Shown: positions 1-5,732, counted from the first letter of the stretch. The stretch: DNA of 11,448 bases from Gammaproteobacteria bacterium UBA3498 (GCA_002377605.1 DFQD01000087.1:1-11448), one strand, 5' to 3'. Notes: a model not told the origin generated them from the letters alone. Numbers and translations are program-made.

Positions 1-150
1 GAAATGATTAAATCCAATTCATAATAGGTACACGCGAGGTTTTTCTAGCAAACGAAATCCATTATGGCGCACAAACTCTAGTACGTATTGCTCTTGTATG
101 GCACTGATTATGCAAGTGGTGAATGAAACTGATTCTGTGTTTACTAGCAT
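1..150 (-). pseudogene. yraN: YraN/UPF0102 family N-terminal fragment, frameshifted, truncated by window edge
   Basis: Reading the minus strand from ATG 150-148, with GGAG 6 nt upstream, gives a 43-residue frame that ends at TGA 21-19. Its residues 16-37 (SAIQEQYVLEF..., then GFRLLEK) align with the UPF0102 N-terminal pattern G-x3-E-x2-A-x2-Y-L-x3-G-Y-x-I-L-x-R. After the five-A run (plus-strand T40-T44) the homology moves to the next frame, which reads KNLACTYYELDLII and is open to base 1. That matches the family's RNxRCxxGEIDLI block of the nuclease-like fold. The spacing from GFR to ELDLI is exactly the family's if two A's were lost, or one residue short if one A was gained. Some usually conserved residues also differ: Gly of GEIDL is Tyr, and the RxR arginines are Ala and Thr. 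lpoA-yraN is the usual neighbour order, and the gap to lpoA is 26 bp. The call is an inference from a short fragment; it could be a pseudogene, a sequencing error or a slippage site. Confidence 0.5.
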
Positions 151-176
151 TCCTTGCTCCAACTAGAACGACTAAC

Positions 177-2027
177 TCACTTTAACTTTGGAGTTTCCGT
201 TAATTGCGGATCAAATGGAACCGCTAATCCATCTTCAAATCTAGCTGGCTCCAGATTTCGATGAATTCTTTGATTTTCTGACATGGTTAAAATGCCTGTG
301 GTGCCGCGCAGAGAACCGATTTGCCGTTCGGCCAATTGAAATAAACGCGGATAAAGCATGAAGCTGTCTATACCCATTGCACGTAATCGCTGCAATGGTC
401 CTTGAGCTTGGCGAAGATTTGAATTTATTTTGTCATTTAATTCTCCACCTGGATTCAATATCCAAGGCGCATCAGTAAATACGATGCCATCCAAATCGCG
501 ATTTTCTTGTTGATTGTCACGCCCATTGTAAATTGAGGGCATTGAGAAAACGGGAATGTTTTCTGCGAAGTAAAACGCCAGTGTTGGCTTGATTTGGCGC
601 CCTTGTCTTGGATTAGCTACCAAAAAAATATAATCAATATCACTCCTTCGTCTAGGGGTGAACTCCATGTTGCGTCGAGGTAAAAGGTCTAATAGTCTTT
701 CAGCTCTTGCTTCACTGGAATCGATAGCCATAAGACGTTTTATAACATCCGCATAATCAGAATCCCCGAAGAAATTTGTGCTTACTACTACCTGACCCCC
801 TTTATCTTTCCAGGATTCAATAAAAAATTTCTGTAATCGGCCATAGTCGAATGTGTCGGGCATAAGCACTGCGGCATTGCGATGCCCCGACTCCCAAGCA
901 AGATTCACGATTTGTGATATTTCGTCTTCCGGTGCCAGGCCAAACTGAAATAAATTGCCGGTTATTTCTTCGTTGTCTGTATAATTGAGTGCGAGAGTCG
1001 GTACTGGAATTTCTGGCAGCGCCTGAATTTGATTGACAAGGTTTTTATCTAAAGGACCAATAATTAAATCTGCGCCGCTATCTATGGCTTGATTGTAGAT
1101 TGAGTAGATAGTCTCTATTCTGCTGCTATCAAATATTGAAACCCTAGGTAGTTCGCGCGATACGCTAAGGGCTTGATAGTAAGCAGTTAGAAATCCTTCC
1201 TGTATAGCATTACCTGCGGGTTCCTGTATCGGTAGAATCAAAGCTATATGGGAGGGGCGGTTGTCCCATGTTTGCTGCAAAGCCTTGAGTGGAGCCGGTA
1301 ATCGGGATGCAGCGGAATGGCGAGCCCAAATACGACGCCACTGAACAATTGAGTCGAGTTGGCTGCGAATACTATTTTGATCATCCTGATAGATTCTTGC
1401 CAGTTCAATCCACCCCCTTAATTCATAGCTGTCAGCGTCGGTTGCAAGGGAATTTAATTCATCGTCGTCAAGACTGGTAAGTGTGTACCAAAGATCTTCG
1501 AATAGCGTTGTTTCATCATCCAACGGCCAAGACTCAGTAAGTTCTGCCATATCAGTTACAGCTTCGAACACTCTGGAGTTTTCTAAAAAAAGTTGGGCTC
1601 GAACAAAGATTAAGTTGCGTCCTGCCGCGGTGTTTGTGGTCGCGGACTCGGTCAGGGCGCCAGTTAACCAACGCAAGGCTGCAGATATATTATCTTGAGT
1701 GAGTGCTAATTCGGCTTTGGTCAGAGCAAATAGTAGTTGTAAATTTGAATTTAGATCTGATGGTTCACCTATGGATTCAATCTCAGATGTTGCGCGGTCA
1801 ATATGGCCTTCGGTAATTAAGTTACTGATTGCCTGCAAGCGAAGTTCAGCCGCGCTATCGCCGCTCTTTAATTCTGCCTGGCGCAATAGCTCGTCTATAG
1901 ACTCTGTTGTAGACTGCGGTTGCGGCGGGGCTCTTACAGGTTCAGGTGCCGAAATACAAGCAGTACCTAGTAGAATGAGTCCTAGCAAAGTAACGCGCGG
2001 GAATAGATTGGAATAATAAGAATTCAT
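177..2027 (-). CDS. lpoA: Penicillin-binding protein activator LpoA (LppC family lipoprotein)
   Basis: LpoA is an outer-membrane lipoprotein that reaches through the periplasm and stimulates a class A penicillin-binding protein (PBP1a in E. coli). From ATG 2027 the protein has 616 residues; E. coli LpoA has 678. Residues 1-24 form a lipoprotein signal: one Arg, a hydrophobic run LLGLILL, then G-T-A-Cys24, a permissive lipobox. Residues about 25-250 are helical, Leu/Ala/Glu-rich and TPR-like, as in the LpoA N-domain. From about residue 258 (HIALILPIQEPAGNAIQEGF) to the end the sequence follows the LppC periplasmic-binding-protein fold, including IIGPLDK and the late YPRLFQLAERQIGSLRGTTG segment. 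The frame could be extended to a TTG at 2039, but ATG fits the signal peptide better; neither start has a clear Shine-Dalgarno. It is divergent from rsmI, as yraM is from yraL in E. coli, and is followed by a yraN-like fragment. Confidence 0.9.
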   Translation of the reverse strand: MNSYYSNLFPRVTLLGLILLGTACISAPEPVRAPPQPQSTTESIDELLRQAELKSGDSAAELRLQAISNLITEGHIDRATSEIESIGEPSDLNSNLQLLFALTKAELALTQDNISAALRWLTGALTESATTNTAAGRNLIFVRAQLFLENSRVFEAVTDMAELTESWPLDDETTLFEDLWYTLTSLDDDELNSLATDADSYELRGWIELARIYQDDQNSIRSQLDSIVQWRRIWARHSAASRLPAPLKALQQTWDNRPSHIALILPIQEPAGNAIQEGFLTAYYQALSVSRELPRVSIFDSSRIETIYSIYNQAIDSGADLIIGPLDKNLVNQIQALPEIPVPTLALNYTDNEEITGNLFQFGLAPEDEISQIVNLAWESGHRNAAVLMPDTFDYGRLQKFFIESWKDKGGQVVVSTNFFGDSDYADVIKRLMAIDSSEARAERLLDLLPRRNMEFTPRRRSDIDYIFLVANPRQGRQIKPTLAFYFAENIPVFSMPSIYNGRDNQQENRDLDGIVFTDAPWILNPGGELNDKINSNLRQAQGPLQRLRAMGIDSFMLYPRLFQLAERQIGSLRGTTGILTMSENQRIHRNLEPARFEDGLAVPFDPQLTETPKLK

Positions 2028-2078
2028 TAGGAAGATCAATAACCATTGCTATTACTAGACTAATACAAGAAATCTATG

Positions 2079-2101
2079 TCGGCAATTTTTGCCGAATTTT
2101 T
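2079..2101 (+). terminator. Terminator-like hairpin in the lpoA-rsmI divergent region
   Basis: A perfect 7-bp stem (TCGGCAA 2079-2085 with TTGCCGA 2089-2095) is closed by a TTT loop and followed by A and then TTTTT (2097-2101). It has the form of a small intrinsic terminator read on the plus strand. No gene lies upstream on that strand within the intergenic region, so it may be a leader attenuator for rsmI, the end of a short transcript, or a protein-binding palindrome. Confidence 0.4.
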
Positions 2102-2137
2102 CGAGCTATTTCACTCTTTAATGATTGTTAGTTGTCT

Positions 2138-2983
2138 ATGAGTAACAAAGGAATTCTCTATATAGTCGCCACTCCGATAGGTAACCTAGGTGACATTAGT
2201 GTGCGGGCGCGGGACGTATTACAAGATGTCCACAAGATTGCTGCTGAAAATACTCGCCACAGTAAGCTGCTTTTACAAAAATTAGGTATCGATACGGAGC
2301 TCTTTGCTTACCATGATTTTTCTGATGGGGATGTAGCTCCGTCAATAATTGATGAGCTATTACAGGGAAATTCGATTGCTTTGATATCGGATGCGGGCAC
2401 TCCTCTAATTTCAGACCCCGGATACAAACTGGTACGTTTGGCTAGAGAATCTGGCATATCAGTATTGCCCATACCTGGTGCCAGTTCTGTAACTGCTGCA
2501 TTAAGTGTTTCTGGATTGGAGACTGATCGATTCGCATTCGAAGGATTTTTGCCGAAGAAAACTAGAGCTCGGCAAAAATTTCTTCAAGGTTTAAAAAAAG
2601 AAAAAAGAACTGTTGTACTATTTGAGTCAACTCACCGTATCCTAGATTGTTTACGAGATATGGAGGAAATATTTCCTATTGGTAAACAAGTTTTTGTTGC
2701 CAGGGAACTAAGCAAAAAGTTTGAAACTCATTTCCTTGGATCAGCATCGGAATGTTTGCAATGGGTTGAATCTGACAAGAATCAACAAAAAGGCGAATTT
2801 GTACTAGTCGTCCAAGGAAGTAACGAGTCAGAGATTGAAGCCGCAAGACAGGTAGCTGCGCTTAAAATTTTAGAGTTACTAGGGGATTCCGTATCTATCA
2901 AAGATGCGGTTGCAATTGCCAGCGAAATCAGTGGCGCGCGGAAGAATCAGCTTTATGAGAAAGCTCTAGCGAGCAAGTCTTAA
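2138..2983 (+). CDS. rsmI: 16S rRNA (cytidine1402-2'-O)-methyltransferase RsmI
   Basis: RsmI uses S-adenosylmethionine to 2'-O-methylate C1402 in the decoding centre of 16S rRNA; the base of the same nucleotide is N4-methylated by RsmH, encoded downstream. From ATG 2138 the protein has 281 residues (E. coli RsmI has 286). Visible tetrapyrrole-methylase-fold landmarks are LYIVATPIGNLGD (residues 7-19), SDAGTPLISDPGY (from residue 84), the P-I-P-G-A-S-S loop, the GFLPKK motif, FESTHRI, VARELSKKFE and KGEFVLVVQG. The in-frame TTG at 2132 would add two residues; I prefer ATG, although neither has a strong Shine-Dalgarno. An oddity is residues 36-41, AENTRH, where the family usually has AEDTRH (Asp to Asn at position 38). 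The gene is divergent from lpoA and ends 55 bp before the RNase P RNA. Confidence 0.95.
   Translation: MSNKGILYIVATPIGNLGDISVRARDVLQDVHKIAAENTRHSKLLLQKLGIDTELFAYHDFSDGDVAPSIIDELLQGNSIALISDAGTPLISDPGYKLVRLARESGISVLPIPGASSVTAALSVSGLETDRFAFEGFLPKKTRARQKFLQGLKKEKRTVVLFESTHRILDCLRDMEEIFPIGKQVFVARELSKKFETHFLGSASECLQWVESDKNQQKGEFVLVVQGSNESEIEAARQVAALKILELLGDSVSIKDAVAIASEISGARKNQLYEKALASKS
2545..2579 (+). repeat. 11-bp perfect inverted repeat inside rsmI
   Basis: The arms ATTTTTGCCGA (2545-2555) and TCGGCAAAAAT (2569-2579) are perfectly complementary across a 13-nt spacer. The 10-mer TTTTTGCCGA also occurs in the intergenic hairpin at 2086-2095. The repeat falls in the codons for the conserved GFLPKKTRARQKF segment, so codon constraint may explain it. 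Confidence 0.5.
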
Positions 2984-2986
2984 TCT

Positions 2987-3030
2987 TATAATTGTTGTAC
3001 CCTATTGTTTGTAAATACTTTCTCTATTAG
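2987..3030 (+). promoter_or_regulatory. Candidate promoter elements for rnpB
   Basis: A perfect TATAAT lies at 2987-2992, just after the rsmI stop codon. It has no convincing -35 element and would start a transcript near 2999, leaving a leader of about 40 nt to be trimmed. A second candidate, TATTAG at 3025-3030, would start near 3037, right at the apparent mature 5' end of the RNA, but also lacks a good -35. Read-through from rsmI is possible too. I cannot choose between them from sequence. Confidence 0.3.
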
Positions 3031-3038
3031 TCTGGCTT

Positions 3039-3417
3039 CGAGTCAGCTGGACAATTGCTGTTTGCATTTCTTCGAATTTCGCTAGGCGATTTTCGAGGTG
3101 GTAGATAGAGGAAAGTCCGGGCTCCATAGAGCAGAGTGCCAGGTAACACCTGGGGGGTGCGAACCCACGGCTAGTGCAACAGAAAATATACCGCTGTCTG
3201 TTTAACAGAAAGTAAGGGTGAAATGGTGCGGTAAGAGCGCACCGCACGACTGGTAACAGTTCGTGGCTAGGTAAACCCCACTCGGAGCAAGGCCAAATAG
3301 GAATCCATAAATGTTGCTCGCATTGGATTCGGGTAGGCCGCTAGAGGCCTGTGGTGACGCAGGTTTGAGATGAATAATTGTCCTCGACAGAACCCGGCTT
3401 ACAGGCTGACTCGTTTT
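3039..3417 (+). ncRNA. rnpB: RNase P RNA, bacterial type A
   Basis: This is the catalytic RNA of RNase P, which cleaves 5' leaders from pre-tRNAs. The universally conserved segment GAGGAAAGTCCGGGC begins at 3108 and its partner ACAGAACCCGGCTTA begins at 3387. Helix P1 pairs CGAGTCAGC (3039-3047) with GCTGACTCG (3405-3413). P8 is CCAGG/CCTGG (3139-3153). P9 is GGGT/ACCC with a GCGA tetraloop (3155-3166). The P13/P14 block around 3225-3265 is nearly identical to E. coli. The P15 loop holds GGTAA (3270-3274), the element that pairs with tRNA CCA. P16 is GAATCC/GGATTC (3301-3330). P18 is CCTGTG/CGCAGG with a GTGA tetraloop (3348-3363). P12 looks short, about 5 bp (3197-3209), compared with E. coli. 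The ends are estimated from P1 pairing. The position between rsmI and mraZ is the arrangement known from pseudomonads and relatives. Confidence 0.97.
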
Positions 3418-3418
3418 T
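3397..3418 (+). terminator. rnpB 3' end: P1 strand followed by T5
   Basis: The 3' strand of P1 (GGCTGACTCG, 3404-3413) runs directly into TTTTT (3414-3418). The terminal helix of the RNA plus the T-tract could itself end transcription, although the partner strand is about 360 nt upstream, so this is not a classical local hairpin. A downstream signal may be needed. Confidence 0.35.
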
Positions 3419-3439
3419 ACAAATTTCCGGAAAAGTCCT

Positions 3440-3468
3440 GTAAATTCAAACACTTCTTAAGAATTTAC
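3440..3468 (+). repeat. AT-rich 8-bp inverted repeat downstream of rnpB
   Basis: GTAAATTC (3440-3447) and GAATTTAC (3461-3468) form a perfect dyad around a 13-nt spacer and are followed by TTTAAATAAAG. It is too AT-rich to be a strong terminator. It could be a regulator-binding dyad or a weak back-up stop for rnpB. Confidence 0.4.
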
Positions 3469-3525
3469 TTTAAATAAAGCGCCTAGAGAGTTGTATCTTC
3501 TAGATTTATTGATTCAACAACCCTG

Positions 3526-3564
3526 CAAGATCTCGTCAAGATCACCACATTTAGCGGCAAGATC
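3526..3564 (+). repeat. Three direct CAAGATC heptamers upstream of the mraZ promoter
   Basis: Exact copies of CAAGATC start at 3526, 3537 and 3558. The offsets of 11 and 21 bp correspond to about one and two helical turns, so all three face roughly the same side of the DNA. They lie about 75 to 110 bp upstream of the inferred mraZ transcription start. No known regulator is recognised. Confidence 0.5.
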
Positions 3565-3577
3565 CCGCTCTTTCTTT
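3553..3577 (+). terminator. Weak hairpin with T-rich tail between rnpB and mraZ
   Basis: AGCGG (3553-3557) pairs with CCGCT (3565-3569). The 7-nt loop is itself the third CAAGATC copy, and CTTTCTTT follows. It could be a weak intrinsic terminator insulating the dcw cluster from rnpB. The stem is only 5 bp and the T-tract is interrupted, so this is tentative. Confidence 0.3.
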
Positions 3578-3598
3578 AAAAAATCAGCCAAATAGTGC

Positions 3599-3627
3599 TT
3601 GCACACTGGTTTAAGTGCACCTATAGT
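3599..3627 (+). promoter_or_regulatory. Sigma-70-type promoter for mraZ / dcw cluster
   Basis: A -35-like TTGCAC (3599-3604) and a -10-like TATAGT (3622-3627, five of six consensus bases) are separated by the ideal 17 bp. The predicted start is near 3634, giving a leader of about 90 nt before mraZ. It corresponds in position to the Pmra promoter that opens the E. coli cluster. Confidence 0.6.
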
Positions 3628-3636
3628 GTATCGTAG

Positions 3637-3681
3637 TGGAGAAAAGTGGTTATTTTTGTTTTATTGTGGGAAAGAGTGGAA
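3637..3681 (+). promoter_or_regulatory. Candidate MraZ operator: TGG repeats on a 10-bp period
   Basis: TGGAG starts at 3637, TGGTT at 3647, a degenerate TGTTT at 3657, TGGGA at 3667 and TGGAA at 3677, an exact 10-bp phase. A further degenerate TGTAT sits at 3627 in the same register. Known MraZ sites are TGGGN boxes separated by 5 nt, hence also one per 10 bp, upstream of mraZ. The array lies in the inferred early transcribed region just after the -10 element, where a bound MraZ oligomer could block initiation or clearance. Confidence 0.7.
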
Positions 3682-3723
3682 AAATCTCCATAAGACCTAT
3701 CCAATAATAAATGGGGACAGCGG

Positions 3724-4179
3724 GTGTTTCGCGGTATTAATACCATCAATCTGGATGCGAAAGGGCGTATGGCAATGCCTGCGCGCTATCGGGAGCAATT
3801 GATCAAACATTGTTCTGGCCATCTTGTGGTTACGATTGATACCGATCATCGGTGTCTTCTTCTCTATCCCCTTGTCGAATGGGAGCAAATTGAACGGGAA
3901 ATCGAATCACTTTCACGCTTCGACCCAAGCTCGAACCGAGTAAAACATTTACTCATTGGTCATGCTAATGACCTGGAATTAGACAGCAGCGGACGGATTT
4001 TGTTGCCGCAAGAATTAAGACTTTATGCCCAATTAGAGAAACATGTGTGCCTGATCGGGCAGGGCAAGAAATTAGAGATTTGGAACCAGAATGTTTGGAA
4101 CGAACAACGCGACCAGTGGTTAACCGAATCGACTACAGAGGGAGAGTTACCAGAAAAACTTAGAACACTAGCGCTCTAG
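3724..4179 (+). CDS. mraZ: Transcriptional regulator MraZ
   Basis: MraZ is an AbrB/SpoVT-type DNA-binding protein that forms ring oligomers and represses its own cluster in E. coli. The 151-residue product has the family length (E. coli 152). Both internal repeats carry the signature DxxGRxxxP: D11-A-K-G-R15 to P19, and D87-S-S-G-R91 to P95. The N-terminus FRGINTINLDAKGRMAMPARYRE is typical. The start codon is GTG at 3724, chosen because GGGGA at 3713-3717 lies 6 nt upstream and because the FRG motif must be near the N-terminus. The phased TGG array at 3637-3681 is the likely autoregulatory target. rsmH follows after an 11-nt gap. Confidence 0.97.
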   Translation: MFRGINTINLDAKGRMAMPARYREQLIKHCSGHLVVTIDTDHRCLLLYPLVEWEQIEREIESLSRFDPSSNRVKHLLIGHANDLELDSSGRILLPQELRLYAQLEKHVCLIGQGKKLEIWNQNVWNEQRDQWLTESTTEGELPEKLRTLAL

Positions 4180-4190
4180 GAATACTAAGG

Positions 4191-5126
4191 ATGCTAAAAG
4201 GAACACTTCATCAAACTGTGCTCCAAGCTGAAGCGATAGAAGCTCTAGCAATCAAAAAGGATGGCTACTACATAGATGCAACATTTGGACGGGGTGGACA
4301 TAGTAAGGCGATTTTAAGTTCGCTCAGCGAAAAAGGCTGTTTAATCGCTATCGATAGAGATCCTGAAGCGATAATACATGCCAATAAGTTGAAAGATCAG
4401 GATTCGAAGTTGCAAGTCGTTCAGGCTACTTTCGGAGAGATTGGGAAACTCAAAGAAACTGAAGAACTGAGAGGAAAGATTGATGGGATATTGTTTGATC
4501 TCGGAGTTTCCTCTCCTCAGTTAGACAATCCAGTTAGAGGCTTTAGTTTTATGCACGACGGACCATTGGATATGCGTATGAATCAAATGGATGAGTTAAG
4601 TGCCGCTCAATGGATAAACACTGCAAATGAAAAGGAGATTGCAGATGTGCTGTTTAGATTTGGTGAAGAAAGACATTCGCGTCGGATGGCTAAACGCATT
4701 GTCGAAGCCAGGCGAGAAAAAGCGATTGAGACAACCGGGCAACTTGCAGAATTAGTAAAAGCAGCTAACCCAGCTTGGGAAAAAGAAAAGCATCCGGCAA
4801 CACGGGCTTTTCAAGCTATTCGGATTCGTATCAATAATGAACTCGAGCAGATTGATAATGCATTAAGTGAAGCGGTCGGGTTACTGAGAGCTGAAGGCCG
4901 TTTAGTGGTTATCAGTTTCCACTCGTTGGAAGATAGAATTGTTAAAAATTTTATAACGAATAAAGCTAGAGGCGACAACTTTCCCCGAGATTTGCCAGTT
5001 ACTGCGGAAAAATTGAATCCGACATTAAAAAAAATCGGGAAAGCGATAAGAGCAAACAGAATCGAAGTTTTAAATAATCCAAGAGCAAGGAGTGCAGTTA
5101 TGCGGGTAGCGGAGAAAACTGCCTGA
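4191..5126 (+). CDS. rsmH: 16S rRNA (cytosine1402-N4)-methyltransferase RsmH
   Basis: RsmH transfers a methyl group from S-adenosylmethionine to N4 of C1402 in 16S rRNA, complementing RsmI. The protein has 311 residues (E. coli 313). The Rossmann-type SAM site shows as D29-ATFGRGGHS, D55-R-D57 and D103-LGVSS, followed by the family block RGFSFMHDGPLDMRMN. Later landmarks are HPATRAFQAIRIRINNEL and VVISFHSLEDRIVKNF. The C-terminus NPRARSAVMRVAEK is also typical. ATG 4191 has AGGA at 4178-4181, 9 nt upstream, overlapping the mraZ stop codon, which suggests translational coupling. Unusually, the next cluster gene, ftsL, is 227 bp away rather than adjacent. Confidence 0.97.
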   Translation: MLKGTLHQTVLQAEAIEALAIKKDGYYIDATFGRGGHSKAILSSLSEKGCLIAIDRDPEAIIHANKLKDQDSKLQVVQATFGEIGKLKETEELRGKIDGILFDLGVSSPQLDNPVRGFSFMHDGPLDMRMNQMDELSAAQWINTANEKEIADVLFRFGEERHSRRMAKRIVEARREKAIETTGQLAELVKAANPAWEKEKHPATRAFQAIRIRINNELEQIDNALSEAVGLLRAEGRLVVISFHSLEDRIVKNFITNKARGDNFPRDLPVTAEKLNPTLKKIGKAIRANRIEVLNNPRARSAVMRVAEKTA

Positions 5127-5154
5127 TTTAGACCTATAAGTGGAGCACTAGCGA

Positions 5155-5331
5155 ATGAGTAAACTCGCCCAAATAGTAGTCGGTGAAACTGCAAGCGAAA
5201 AGTTGAAGGAAGCGCAAAGCGGCGGCGCTGAACCCTACCTAAAAAAGAAACAGGAAGACGAAATCAGAATGAAGCTAGATGAGTTCGCCAAGGAATTGTC
5301 TCAGGCTAAGAAGCAAAGAGATAGGAAATAG
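5155..5331 (+). CDS. Unrecognised 58-residue charged small protein between rsmH and ftsL
   Basis: ATG 5155 opens a 58-codon frame ending in TAG 5329-5331, with GGAG at 5142-5145 placed 9 nt upstream. The product begins MSKLAQIVVGETASEKLKEA. It is soluble-looking: 11 Lys, 3 Arg, 8 Glu and 3 Asp, with no Cys or Trp and no membrane segment. Residues 29-58 look like one amphipathic helix, with I37, L41, F44, L48 and A51 spaced 4-3-4-3 as in a coiled coil, preceded by a Gly-Gly break at 23-24. It fills most of the rsmH-ftsL gap, 28 nt after rsmH and 22 nt before ftsL, so it would be co-transcribed with division genes. I do not recognise a family. A chance frame is possible, but the ribosome site, position and composition favour a real gene. 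Confidence 0.6.
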   Translation: MSKLAQIVVGETASEKLKEAQSGGAEPYLKKKQEDEIRMKLDEFAKELSQAKKQRDRK

Positions 5332-5353
5332 ACGCCGTTCGAAGTGATTAAAA

Positions 5354-5716
5354 ATGAGAGCAAGAGGCCTTCAGTCTAAATCTCGTATTCCTTTGCAGAA
5401 AGGTCGGCCTCAAATCCCTTCAATAATTCAATGGGCTGGCATTAACAAACCAGTAACTTTAGGGCTGACAATTTTGCTTACCTGTACAGTTAGCGCAGGT
5501 TTATCAGTTGTTCTCACAACCCATCAAAATAGGTTCGCTTTTAATGAACTGCAAGAGCTTAAAGATCATGCGAACCAATTGGAAACAGAGTGGGGCCAAT
5601 TACTTATTGAGCAAAGTACGTTCGGTGTAGAAGGCCGCATCGAACAAAAAGCAATTGAGCAATTACAAATGCAACTTCCTGAGTTGTCTGAGATCGTGAT
5701 GGTGAGTCGTGACTGA
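5354..5716 (+). CDS. ftsL: Cell division protein FtsL
   Basis: FtsL is a bitopic inner-membrane protein that, with FtsB and FtsQ, links the early divisome to FtsW-FtsI. The product has 120 residues (E. coli 121) and the standard layout: a basic cytoplasmic tail (1-33), one membrane helix (about 34-56), then a periplasmic coiled coil. The segment running from LQELKDHANQLETEWGQLL to RIEQKAIEQLQMQLP is characteristic of the family. Its overall sequence conservation is low, so the call rests on architecture, the C-terminal QLQMQLP motif and the position before ftsI. The Shine-Dalgarno is weak (GAAG at 5341-5344). The end overlaps a GTG at 5709 that is a possible ftsI start. Confidence 0.93.
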   Translation: MRARGLQSKSRIPLQKGRPQIPSIIQWAGINKPVTLGLTILLTCTVSAGLSVVLTTHQNRFAFNELQELKDHANQLETEWGQLLIEQSTFGVEGRIEQKAIEQLQMQLPELSEIVMVSRD

Positions 5717-5732
5717 ATCTGGAGCGAATTCA

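Noticed and set aside
2028..2039. Extension of lpoA to a TTG start
   Set aside because: It adds four residues without improving the ribosome site; the ATG at 2027 gives a standard-length lipoprotein signal.
3424..3433. Perfect palindrome TTTCCGGAAA after rnpB
   Set aside because: Ten bases with no loop room make a poor hairpin, and a single short palindrome is weak evidence for an operator.
3002..3453. Two minus-strand ORFs of 81 and 83 codons
   Set aside because: They lie antisense to the highly conserved RNase P RNA and have no ribosome site or recognisable protein features; conserved RNA bases explain the open frames.
3599..3802. A 67-codon plus-strand frame beginning with TTG
   Set aside because: It covers the mraZ promoter and operator and runs into mraZ in another frame; no Shine-Dalgarno.
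4811..5194. A 127-codon minus-strand ORF opposite the end of rsmH
   Set aside because: It is a shadow of rsmH, whose own frame is strongly conserved here.
5709..5732. GTG start for ftsI overlapping ftsL
   Set aside because: The downstream ATG at 5733 has GGAG at ideal spacing and a better N-terminus; the GTG is kept only as an alternative.
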